Source of the DNA: Bacteroidota bacterium
Lineage (GTDB): Bacteria > Bacteroidota > Bacteroidia > 2-12-FULL-35-15
Assembly: GCA_016722565.1 (NCBI GenBank)
Contig: JADKIU010000007.1
Location: forward strand, 186,001 to 250,000
Reading direction: 5' to 3'
Length of the DNA: 64,000 bases
In this document: piece by piece, positions 1 to 7,715 of the stretch
Position numbering within the stretch: the first letter of the stretch is position 1
Layout of the letters: each line of letters starts with the position of its first letter
Made by a program: the position numbers and the translations under genes
Notes under the pieces: model-generated
Database searches by the model: none
What the model was told of the DNA's origin: nothing
What the model saw: only the letters and a program-made list of their open reading frames with translations

Positions 1-1
1 C

Positions 2-52
2 TCAGAAAAAGGATTAACCGTTACAGGATTCAAACGAATCGCTTTAGGCTAA
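2..52 (+). CDS. tsf: Elongation factor Ts, C-terminal end (partial)
   Basis: Only the last 16 codons are present, ending in LTVTGFKRIALG and a TAA stop. This closing peptide is typical of Bacteroidota elongation factor Ts, the nucleotide exchange factor that recycles EF-Tu. The order tsf-pyrH-frr is a conserved translation block in bacteria, which supports the call despite the short stretch. The gene begins upstream of the window. Confidence 0.8.
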   Translation, partial: SEKGLTVTGFKRIALG

Positions 53-68
53 TTCATTATTATTTTTT

Positions 69-98
69 AAGTCCCGATTTATTCGGGACTTTTTTTTG
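69..98 (+). terminator. Rho-independent terminator after tsf
   Basis: A hairpin AAGTCCCGA / TCGGGACTT with a five-base loop is followed by a run of T. It separates tsf from pyrH, so pyrH probably has its own promoter in the 80 bases that follow. Confidence 0.85.
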
Positions 99-177
99 CC
101 CGGCCGCAAAGCGGCTTTATTTATGAAGTACTTGGTGTTTTACTAAGCTTTGAATAATAACTTTAAAGTTAATCTAT

Positions 178-885
178 ATGAAATACAAACGCATCCTCCT
201 AAAACTTAGTGGTGAATCCTTAATGGGTAACAAACAATTCGGCATCGATCACGATCGTTTAACCGAATATGCTGCAGCGATTAAAGAGGTAGCTGCAATG
301 GGTGTTGAAGTTGCCATTGTGATTGGTGGAGGCAATATTTTTAGAGGAATTCAGGCTGCTGAAGGTGGCATGGACAGAGTACAAGGTGATTATATGGGAA
401 TGTTAGCTACGGTTATCAATTCGATGGCCTTGCAAGCAGCACTGGAAAAAGCTGGAGTAGAAACGCGTTTGCAATCGGCCATTAAAATGGAACAAATTTG
501 CGAACCTTTCATCCGCAGAAAAGCTGTTCGTCACTTAGAAAAAAGCAGAGTTGTTATTTTTGGTGCAGGAACCGGAAACCCTTACTTTACAACGGATACA
601 GCCGCAACATTGCGTGCCATCGAAATTGAATCGGATGTGGTATTAAAAGGAACACGTGTAGATGGTATTTACACTGCAGATCCTGAAAAAGATAAAACAG
701 CTACTAAATACGATACGATTTCTTTTGAAGAAGTATACTCCAAAGGCTTAGAAGTAATGGACATGACAGCCTTTACGCTTTGTAAAGAAAACAAATTGCC
801 AATTATTGTTTTTGATATGAACAAAAAAGGAAACCTTAAACGTTTGGTAGAAGGTGAAAAAGTAGGAACATTAGTTGAGTTCTAG
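178..885 (+). CDS. pyrH: UMP kinase
   Basis: This cytosolic enzyme phosphorylates UMP to UDP with ATP in pyrimidine nucleotide synthesis. The 235 residues match the usual bacterial length. Visible amino-acid-kinase-fold motifs are the N-terminal KLSGESL phosphate loop, IVIGGGNIFRG near residue 50, GTGNPYFTTDTAA near 130 (UMP site) and DGIYTADPEKD near 165. The start follows a terminator by about 80 bases. frr begins 44 bases downstream on the same strand, so the two are probably co-transcribed, as in most bacteria. Confidence 0.97.
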   Translation: MKYKRILLKLSGESLMGNKQFGIDHDRLTEYAAAIKEVAAMGVEVAIVIGGGNIFRGIQAAEGGMDRVQGDYMGMLATVINSMALQAALEKAGVETRLQSAIKMEQICEPFIRRKAVRHLEKSRVVIFGAGTGNPYFTTDTAATLRAIEIESDVVLKGTRVDGIYTADPEKDKTATKYDTISFEEVYSKGLEVMDMTAFTLCKENKLPIIVFDMNKKGNLKRLVEGEKVGTLVEF

Positions 886-929
886 TTCAAAAAAGCATAA
901 TTTTGTAATACACCTAAGGACTATTTATT

Positions 930-1493
930 ATGACAGAAGATATTCAATTTATATTAGACAGCGCAAAAGAGCAAATGGAAAAAGCTCTTAATCACTTAGA
1001 TGCAGAATTGGTTAAAGTACGTGCCGGGAAAGCGAGTCCGACTATGCTTGAAAGCATTTCTGTAGATTATTATGGAACGCGTACACCGCTAAATCAAGTT
1101 GCGAATGTGAACACTGCAGATGCACGTACCTTGGTTGTTCAACCTTGGGAAAAATCGATGTTGACACCAATTGAGAAAGCAATTATGGCGGCCAACTTAG
1201 GTTTAAATCCACAAAATGATGGTGTATTGATTCGAATTCTAGTTCCGGCTTTAACAGAAGAACGTAGAAAAGATTTAGTGAAGAAAGCTAAAGCGGAAGC
1301 GGAAGCAGCAAAAGTTGTTTTACGTACTGCCAGAAAAGACGCAAACGAAGAATTAAAAAAACTTCAAAAGAACGGAACTCCGGAAGATGAAGTAAAAAGC
1401 GCTGAAACCCTTGTTCAGACGTTAACTGATGGTTATGTTGTAAAATGTGATAAACATCTAGAAATAAAAGAAAAAGAGATTATGACTGTCTGA
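930..1493 (+). CDS. frr: Ribosome recycling factor
   Basis: The protein splits post-termination ribosomes together with EF-G. Its 187 residues are full length for the family. Conserved segments are VRAGKASP near residue 30, DYYGTRTPLNQVANV near 46 and QPWEKS near 72. The C-terminal half is the long charged three-helix bundle (KAKAEAEAAK, KKLQKNGTPEDE). It lies directly downstream of pyrH, the usual neighbour. Confidence 0.97.
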   Translation: MTEDIQFILDSAKEQMEKALNHLDAELVKVRAGKASPTMLESISVDYYGTRTPLNQVANVNTADARTLVVQPWEKSMLTPIEKAIMAANLGLNPQNDGVLIRILVPALTEERRKDLVKKAKAEAEAAKVVLRTARKDANEELKKLQKNGTPEDEVKSAETLVQTLTDGYVVKCDKHLEIKEKEIMTV

Positions 1494-1522
1494 GTTTTCG
1501 ACACTCCATCCATCCATTACTT

Positions 1523-1553
1523 AAACGCTCTGAAAATTTCAGGGCGTTTTTTA
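1523..1553 (+). terminator. Terminator after frr
   Basis: An AAACGCTCTGAAA / TTTCAGGGCGTTT stem (one G-U pair) with almost no loop is followed by TTTTT. It ends the pyrH-frr transcript. Confidence 0.85.
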
Positions 1554-1705
1554 TTAAACGCCATTCTACATTTAAATTCGACTGCCACTTCGAGTGGTTT
1601 GGTTTAACAAAATTGAATCGAAAAACATTAAAACAAAGCGCTCATTTCTGATAAAAGTCATGGTCGATAATTCAGATTATTTTTCAAACCTATTTCCAAT
1701 TTATT

Positions 1706-1713
1706 AAATTTGT
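1706..1713 (+). promoter_or_regulatory. Bacteroidota-type -7 promoter element
   Basis: TAAATTTG matches the TAnnTTTG -7 consensus of Bacteroidota primary sigma factors. It lies 15 bases before the ATG of the following gene, implying a very short leader. Confidence 0.45.
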
Positions 1714-1728
1714 TTAAACCATTCATTC

Positions 1729-2379
1729 ATGGAAAAAATAATCTACCCCAGATTTTTGATTGTCAAAGACAATTTTTATGACAAGCCCAATGAAGTACTT
1801 CAAACAGCACTTAAATCAAACTTCTATCAACCGGAGCATGCTACAGGCTACCGTAGCGATACAGTATTCCACCCCAAAGGTATTAAAGCGAAACTTGAAA
1901 AGATTTTAGGTCTGAAAATTACACGGTGGGACACCGATCCATTGGAAGAAAATGGCGTGTTTTACTTCGGATTTTCAGAGGGAAAGAAAAAAGAAAAACT
2001 GGGTGTGCATTCGGATGAACCCTACAACGATGTTACGATTGTTGTTTACCTCACCCCTAACATTCCGATTGACTGTGGAACCTCTTTATGGATGCACAAA
2101 CAAACCGGGTTAATAAATCCAGTTTCTCCGGCAGATGCAAGAAGATTAAAATTAAATTTCCCAAAGCTACGAGCTCAATTAGAAAAAGAAAGCAAGGACA
2201 GGTCGAAATGGATTGAGGTTGACCGTGTTGGATACCGCGTAAATCGAATGGTGGCATACCCTTCAGGTGTTTTTCATTCTGCTACCAATCACTTTGGCGA
2301 TAGTCTTTCAAATGGAAGAATTTACCAAACATTTAGGGTGGGTGTAGATTGGAGCACTTTTAAAATGAATAACCTTTAA
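1729..2379 (+). CDS. DUF6445-like putative 2-oxoglutarate/Fe(II) oxygenase-fold protein
   Basis: A soluble 216-residue protein. Near residue 88 it has GVHSDEP, an HxD-type iron motif. Near 180 it has a second histidine in SGVFHSATNHFG, and near 200 an arginine in GRIYQTFRV, the order expected of a 2OG-Fe(II) dioxygenase core (H-x-D...H...R). It resembles small DUF6445-type proteins. The substrate is unknown. It stands alone between the frr terminator and a convergent gene, with its own TAAATTTG promoter-like element. The family assignment is by motif only. Confidence 0.6.
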   Translation: MEKIIYPRFLIVKDNFYDKPNEVLQTALKSNFYQPEHATGYRSDTVFHPKGIKAKLEKILGLKITRWDTDPLEENGVFYFGFSEGKKKEKLGVHSDEPYNDVTIVVYLTPNIPIDCGTSLWMHKQTGLINPVSPADARRLKLNFPKLRAQLEKESKDRSKWIEVDRVGYRVNRMVAYPSGVFHSATNHFGDSLSNGRIYQTFRVGVDWSTFKMNNL

Positions 2380-2458
2380 TGCTCAAAAATCTGATTCAAT
2401 AATTTTTGGTAAGCATACAGGTCATTCGTTTTAGCAAAAGGTAACTGAGAAAATAATG

Positions 2459-3985
2459 TTAGTTTTGGGGATCCGAAATTTCAAACGCATTTACCCACAA
2501 TGCAACTTCATTTAAAATTGCTTTTTCGTCTCTTGATTTTGGTAGTGACTGTTTCGTTTTTTCCAAAAACAACTCTACGCTTTTCTTTTCAGCCAATGTA
2601 GCATCATTCTTATACCTTTTATTAATCATTACTCTGATCTTCTCGGTTATATCGACTACACGAACTGGCGTTTTCTTTTCCATGTTCAAAGCAACATTTG
2701 ATTCCGTAAATTTCAGCAATACTTTTTCGGTGCTTCGGTAATTTTTTTTCGTTTGAATCTTTGAAAACTCGGAATTTGATAGTTTCAACAGGTTTTTATC
2801 AAGAGGACGGAATCCATAACGATAATAGAACCAAAAAGCTCCACTGGTAATGCCATCCGGATTATCTAACCCAAATTGATAGGCTTCAATTTCAAAATAA
2901 GAAAGATTGAACGCTTGTTTGTATACGCGTAACAACTGACACATCACATATCCTGATTCTCCACCTCTAAACGATTCTAAAATATTCATTCCAAAATTTG
3001 CTCCTTTTCCAAATACCCAAGCACCGCCATAAGAACAAGGAAAACCATTTTTCAAAAGTGTAAAACCAACATAGGATTCAAAAGGCAATTGTCGATCCGG
3101 AACCATTCCGTAAATACAAACACTCATGCCTCTTTCCAGATCAAACACCTTCAACGAAGATGGCTCAATAAAAGTGGTTGGATCCGTTTCCCTTGCCGTT
3201 AAAGCCATTGCGTTTTTCAAGACATCAATCAACGCTGCTCTTTCCTTCACATCCATCATTCGGTCTGCAGGTAGTTTAGCATTTAGCAACGCTTCATGAT
3301 CAAATTTTTTAAGTAAGGAATCGTGAAAGAAAGGTTGCTTGATTTTAGTTCGATTATATGTTCTAGAGAACGAAGCATTTTTCGGAATAAGTTTCACATA
3401 CACCTCCAACCGTTCAAATAAAAAGTCTTTAATTAACGGATGTTCATTCAGGCGTTCGATTTGATTCACTAAATAAAAAAGATACTCTTTAGGGCTTACA
3501 CCCAATACCTCCAAAAGCTCTTCACCCTCTAAACCGGCAGTAGTATGGGATTTTAAAGCACTCGGCAAAGTCAAATTTAAGACTTCATTAAGCGTCAATG
3601 TTGGATCAGAGAAAGCACTAAATTGAAGAGATACATCGGAATGCGTACTCAACCATTTTAAAAAATCTGGAGTAAATCGGGTAACCGTATGCGAATAAGG
3701 TAATCCCTCATTTTCAAAAAATGAGGCAGCTGTTTTGGACGACTTTTTTAAAAACAAAGTAATTCTGCTTAATTCCTTTTCAACAACCTCTAAGATTTGT
3801 TTATTATTAGGATGCGAACACATGAACAATAAGCATTCATGATAGTCGAGCAATGCTTTATTGACTTGCAACTTAGACCCGCTCAACTCCGATAAAGCCT
3901 GTTGTTGGAGCGTCAACGATTCTGAATCAAATTTATTGATTACCGTTTTTAATTTTTTTAAAGTAGAATTGAAATTCGTTTTCAT
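2459..3985 (-). CDS. Hypothetical protein with possible GNAT-like C-terminal domain
   Basis: A 508-residue cytosolic protein without signal peptide or membrane segment. The first ~250 residues are helical and not recognised. Residues ~300-400 carry a segment (SYGGAWVFG, FRGGESGYVMCQLLRVY, then GFWFYYRYGFRPLDK-like spacing) that resembles the acetyl-CoA-binding part of GNAT acyltransferases. The last 100 residues are charged. It shares its strand with the radical SAM gene 27 bases upstream, so both may form one transcript. No function is assigned. Confidence 0.55.
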   Translation of the reverse strand: MKTNFNSTLKKLKTVINKFDSESLTLQQQALSELSGSKLQVNKALLDYHECLLFMCSHPNNKQILEVVEKELSRITLFLKKSSKTAASFFENEGLPYSHTVTRFTPDFLKWLSTHSDVSLQFSAFSDPTLTLNEVLNLTLPSALKSHTTAGLEGEELLEVLGVSPKEYLFYLVNQIERLNEHPLIKDFLFERLEVYVKLIPKNASFSRTYNRTKIKQPFFHDSLLKKFDHEALLNAKLPADRMMDVKERAALIDVLKNAMALTARETDPTTFIEPSSLKVFDLERGMSVCIYGMVPDRQLPFESYVGFTLLKNGFPCSYGGAWVFGKGANFGMNILESFRGGESGYVMCQLLRVYKQAFNLSYFEIEAYQFGLDNPDGITSGAFWFYYRYGFRPLDKNLLKLSNSEFSKIQTKKNYRSTEKVLLKFTESNVALNMEKKTPVRVVDITEKIRVMINKRYKNDATLAEKKSVELFLEKTKQSLPKSRDEKAILNEVALWVNAFEISDPQN

Positions 3986-4012
3986 ATCCGTTTTTTTTAA
4001 ATTAAAAAAAGA

Positions 4013-5035
4013 TTAGGCCCATACTTTTGTTCCTTCTGTGCAATTTTTACAAATATCGATTTCGGAGCGAGAACGCAGGACAGCACTTCTAAAGTTTTTA
4101 TACTTCTCCCCTTGCCACATTTCTTTGAATGATTCGGTTTTCAAATTCCCTAATTGATGTTGCGCATCTTTATCAAAACAGCAAGGAACAACCAAGCCAT
4201 CCCAGGTGATAACCGTTGAATGCCAAAGCCTCCAGCAATGGTTCAACATTTCATTTTTGATGGTGTAGGTTCCATCGTCTTGCTTTTTATAACGTGAATA
4301 TTTTTCGATGGTAGGAATCAATTTATTCCCATTTACATAATCATACATCTGAGCTGTTTTAAAACGCACCTCATCCACTCCTACTTTTTTAGCCAACACC
4401 TCAACGTCTTTTATTTGATGTTCGTTTGGTTTTACAACTAAAAATTGAAAAATAATATGCGGTGTTTTCGAATTCAACTGTTTTTTCCACTTCACAACAT
4501 TTTCTGCTCCTTCAATTACTTTATTGATATCGCCACCAATCCTATATTGTTCGTAGGTTTCCTGAGTTGTTCCATCAATTGAAATAATTAATCTACTTAA
4601 TCCGCTTTCTACCGTTTTTTTTGCTACGGCATCATTTAAATAATGTGCATTGGTTGACGTGGCTGTATAAATATTTTTTGAAGAGGCATATTTCACCATT
4701 TCTAAAAACTGAGGATTGAGAAATGGTTCACCTTGAAAATAAAAAATCAAATACGAAATCTCTTTGTACAAAGCATCAATGGTTGATTTAAAAAAATCAT
4801 TTTGAAGCATTCCTGTGGGGCGTGTAAATTCGCGTTTTCCACTTGGACATTCAGGACATCGTAAATTACAAGAGGTGGTTGGTTCGAAAGTCACACTAAT
4901 GGGAACGCCCCATTGAATAGGTTTGCCGCTCCATTTAGAAATATAAAAGCTCATCACGACTTTCGTAGCATTCCATGCTCTGCGAAACGTGAGTTTTGAT
5001 ACAAATTGGAGACCGTCAGAAATTCTTGGATTCAA
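4013..5035 (-). CDS. Radical SAM protein with SPASM domain
   Basis: A 340-residue enzyme with the radical SAM 4Fe-4S motif C56-x3-C60-x2-C63 (TSCNLRCPECPSG) and a C-terminal SPASM-type cysteine set (VPCCFDKD at ~284, ICKNC at ~328) that would hold an auxiliary cluster. This family makes peptide or cofactor modifications. No precursor peptide is seen next to it, so the substrate is unknown. It is probably transcribed with the 508-residue gene downstream. A long inverted repeat lies just upstream of its start. Confidence 0.85.
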   Translation of the reverse strand: MNPRISDGLQFVSKLTFRRAWNATKVVMSFYISKWSGKPIQWGVPISVTFEPTTSCNLRCPECPSGKREFTRPTGMLQNDFFKSTIDALYKEISYLIFYFQGEPFLNPQFLEMVKYASSKNIYTATSTNAHYLNDAVAKKTVESGLSRLIISIDGTTQETYEQYRIGGDINKVIEGAENVVKWKKQLNSKTPHIIFQFLVVKPNEHQIKDVEVLAKKVGVDEVRFKTAQMYDYVNGNKLIPTIEKYSRYKKQDDGTYTIKNEMLNHCWRLWHSTVITWDGLVVPCCFDKDAQHQLGNLKTESFKEMWQGEKYKNFRSAVLRSRSEIDICKNCTEGTKVWA

Positions 5036-5089
5036 TTGCTTTGCTTTTATGTAAAGGTAAGGATGATTTTTAAATGAATCACCTTAACA

Positions 5090-5174
5090 CGTCATTGCGA
5101 GGAACGAAGCAATCTCTCACGATGAGGAGAAGAGTTCCACTTTGGTTAAGATTGCTTCGTTCCTCGCAATGACG
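5090..5174. repeat. Perfect 26-bp inverted repeat, dispersed palindrome copy 1
   Basis: The left arm at 5090-5115 (CGTCATTGCGAGGAACGAAG plus CAATCT) is the exact reverse complement of 5149-5174, around a 33-base loop. The same arm with one changed base occurs again at 7528-7595. It sits between a radical SAM gene and a T9SS gene and overlaps no coding sequence. Confidence 0.9.
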
Positions 5175-5178
5175 CATA

Positions 5179-5216
5179 AAAAAACACCAGCAACAAAATT
5201 ATCACTGGTGTTTTTT
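5179..5216. terminator. Bidirectional terminator
   Basis: AAAAAACACCAG / CTGGTGTTTTTT forms a 12-bp stem with A and T runs on both sides. It can end the minus-strand T9SS gene whose stop lies at 5230. Confidence 0.75.
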
Positions 5217-5229
5217 AAATATAAAAGGT

Positions 5230-6165
5230 TTATTTCGTTACTTCAAATTTTCCTCTGTTAATCACTTCTTTCTTTTCATTCAGAACATTATAAATATAGA
5301 TTCCGGATGCAAAAGCAGCTGTTTCAATGGTTGTTGTATTTGCATTCATTGTAAACGTTCCAACTTTACGACCAGCAACATCAAGTACTTCAACTGTTTC
5401 AGCGTAAACTGAACTTGAAAGGGTGATATTGTTAATTGCAGGGTTAGGGAAAACCGTAACTGTATTCACAACACCATTGATTTCGTTTGTGCTGGTATAA
5501 CCAGACCATGACATTGCATCAATATAGAATGCGCTACCAATTTTTGCTCCCGGATGGTTGTAAACACTTGAGCTTGCAAACACCAACATTGTATCTGCCC
5601 AAACACCACTAAATGCAGGGTTATAGTTCATTGTTAAACTGTTTGCAGCAAAGCTCGTTGTTGTTGCTCCAGTTGCATACTTACCAGAAGCAATTGTATC
5701 TCTATTCCCAGCAAAATAACGGGTCAAATATGCCAAAACAAACGCAGAATCGCCAGGCATTGGGGTATATTTTGAAGTGAATGCCAATGTAGAAGGACGC
5801 CCAGACATTGGTTTACCATAAGAAATTCCTGGAGGAGAAATATTTATTGCCCCCATCACCAAAATTCCTGCTGTATCAATATTTCCAGTAGTGTAAGGAT
5901 TTGGAATGGCAGCACCTACAACTTTTACAGTAACAATTTTTGCGCTGATTAAGCCTTGACTTGGAGCTACTGTTTCTTTAAAAACAGATTGAAGAGTTCC
6001 AACTGCAGTAAGTGCATTCAAGCTCGCCCAACCTTGTGGGTCTTCAATTGTAACAAAAGGAGGAACAGCTGCACCCCATGTTTCAAACATTAAATCGGGA
6101 GCTTGTGCAGAACCATTAAATGCAAAAGCAATAATTGCAGTCGCAGAAAGTAATATTTTTTTCAT
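5230..6165 (-). CDS. Secreted protein with T9SS type A C-terminal sorting domain
   Basis: A 311-residue protein with a Sec signal peptide (MKKILLSATAIIAFAFNGSAQA). The C-terminal ~75 residues form a T9SS sorting domain: VFPNPAINNITLSS, VEVLDVAGRKV, ASGIYIYNV and a final RGKFEVTK. The middle, rich in Ser, Thr and Gly, is not recognised. The type IX system would carry the protein across the outer membrane and anchor or release it. A second T9SS protein lies upstream on the same strand, separated by a terminator, so the two are separate transcripts. Confidence 0.85.
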   Translation of the reverse strand: MKKILLSATAIIAFAFNGSAQAPDLMFETWGAAVPPFVTIEDPQGWASLNALTAVGTLQSVFKETVAPSQGLISAKIVTVKVVGAAIPNPYTTGNIDTAGILVMGAINISPPGISYGKPMSGRPSTLAFTSKYTPMPGDSAFVLAYLTRYFAGNRDTIASGKYATGATTTSFAANSLTMNYNPAFSGVWADTMLVFASSSVYNHPGAKIGSAFYIDAMSWSGYTSTNEINGVVNTVTVFPNPAINNITLSSSVYAETVEVLDVAGRKVGTFTMNANTTTIETAAFASGIYIYNVLNEKKEVINRGKFEVTK

Positions 6166-6232
6166 CGTTTATATTTTAAATGTATCTAACAAATATAACA
6201 CAAATTTTTTCTTTAGTCAATACCATACAAGC

Positions 6233-6264
6233 AAAAAACGTCCCACCAAAGGCGGGACGCTTTT
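6233..6264 (-). terminator. Minus-strand terminator after the second T9SS gene
   Basis: Read on the minus strand, GCGTCCCGCC / GGTGGGACGT with a TTT loop is followed by TTTTT. It lies directly after the stop of the gene ending at 6285. Confidence 0.85.
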
Positions 6265-6284
6265 CAATTAAATATCAGATGAGA

Positions 6285-7379
6285 TTATTTTACAATTGTA
6301 AATTTTCCTCTGTTTAAGATAACATTGTCCCTACCAACAAGTGTATAGGAATAAACCCCATTTGCTAATATTGAAGTATTCACTGGAACTGTTTCTCCAT
6401 TCACTACAATTAAATCAATCATTCTTCCTGTGATATCCAAAATTTGGATTGAAGCTACTTTTTGAGCTTCTACAGTGAAGGTGATTTGATTTTGTGCCGG
6501 GTTAGGAAATACATTTACAACTGTTGCATTTGATTGTTCATTAATACCAACAGTTGGCAATGCTTGCAACCATTTTGCTTCGCTAATAGCTGCTGTTGAA
6601 TCTAGTTTCAAAGAAACCAATGGAAAACCAACACCGTTTGCCCAGAATGAATAACTTGTAGTTGAATCAGCTGCCAAAAGAGGAGTAAAACCGGGAACCG
6701 GATTCCATCCTCCAAGTGAAGAAATTAATACATCGGTTGTATCGCGTCTTATAACAGTTTCTTTTACTCGAAGTACATTGTATGTTCCTAATGGAGTTGT
6801 TAAAGAACCCCAAGCATCAACTAAGAGTGTTTTTTTTACTCCAGCTCGTTGTCTTGCAGAATCAATCACAAAACCAACACCAGGATCAACGTTAAAATAG
6901 AATGCAGGTGTATTAACTTGATAATTATTTGTGGTCGAACTTAAATAAGTTCCAGGAAAGCTCATCAACACTTCTTCAGGTGTATTTTTATTCATAACAG
7001 TAGAACTTCCTCCACCAAAATCAGTATAGGCCACAGAACCTGATGATGTTAAGCCGGTAGCATTGTTTGTCAAATAAATATAATTAGTATCCGTTCCTGA
7101 AAAAGCACTTGCAATTAAATTGGACGCAGGGAAATTAGGATTCGGAATCCAAGAATAAGAGATAAACGTTAAACTATCTAATATACTTGAATTTAAAGCC
7201 GTCATGTTCCAGGTCTGGTTGATACCAGCAGAACCTTCAGTAACCGTAGGCAAATTATCTGTGGCTTGTTTAATCACTTTAGTAGGCATTGCTACATCCG
7301 CAGTAGTAATGGTAATTTGAGCGCTAGCACTCAAAGCACCGATCAATAATGCAGAACTTAGTAGTAAGTTTTTTTTCAT
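6285..7379 (-). CDS. Secreted protein with T9SS type A C-terminal sorting domain
   Basis: A 364-residue protein with signal peptide MKKNLLLSSALLIGALSASAQ. The C-terminal sorting domain has VFPNPAQNQITF, IQILDITGRMID, ANGVYSYTL and the closing RGKFTIVK. The middle (~20-285) is a beta-rich, Asn/Thr-rich region without a recognised catalytic motif. It resembles the 311-residue neighbour only in the sorting domain. The surface role is unknown. Confidence 0.85.
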   Translation of the reverse strand: MKKNLLLSSALLIGALSASAQITITTADVAMPTKVIKQATDNLPTVTEGSAGINQTWNMTALNSSILDSLTFISYSWIPNPNFPASNLIASAFSGTDTNYIYLTNNATGLTSSGSVAYTDFGGGSSTVMNKNTPEEVLMSFPGTYLSSTTNNYQVNTPAFYFNVDPGVGFVIDSARQRAGVKKTLLVDAWGSLTTPLGTYNVLRVKETVIRRDTTDVLISSLGGWNPVPGFTPLLAADSTTSYSFWANGVGFPLVSLKLDSTAAISEAKWLQALPTVGINEQSNATVVNVFPNPAQNQITFTVEAQKVASIQILDITGRMIDLIVVNGETVPVNTSILANGVYSYTLVGRDNVILNRGKFTIVK

Positions 7380-7715
7380 GTTTATCGTTTTAAATTAAGG
7401 GGTTGAACTTTCAATTTATCTTAACAAATATACAAAATTTGAATATTCGATAAAAATACCAATGGTTGAGTGGAAATTAGACGTTGTGAGTGGGTTTAAG
7501 CTTAAAATGGGAAGTCTCATTTAAACCGTCATTGCGAGGTACGAAGCAATCTTGACTTATTGAACGCGAGAGATTGCTTCGTACCTCGCAATGACTTGCT
7601 AACCCGCAATCTCTCATTCTCAATAAGCAGAACTAATCATTTGGTAAAGAGTGCCACATCCCGCGAAAAGACGGAATTCGCAATGACGAAATTAATTGGA
7701 ATTGGGGGAGCTTTA
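7380..7715. other. Intergenic region holding a palindrome and a decayed repeat
   Basis: No coding sequence is supported. The region contains the inverted repeat at 7528-7595. Around 7670-7690 a GGAATTCGCAATGACG fragment looks like a decayed half of the same repeat family. Short frames here translate the repeat only. Confidence 0.6.
7528..7595. repeat. Perfect 25-bp inverted repeat, dispersed palindrome copy 2
   Basis: 7528-7552 and 7571-7595 are exact reverse complements around an 18-base loop. The arm equals copy 1 except that GAGGAACG is GAGGTACG. The opposite arm carries the matching change (GTACCTC against GTTCCTC), so pairing is kept. Confidence 0.9.
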
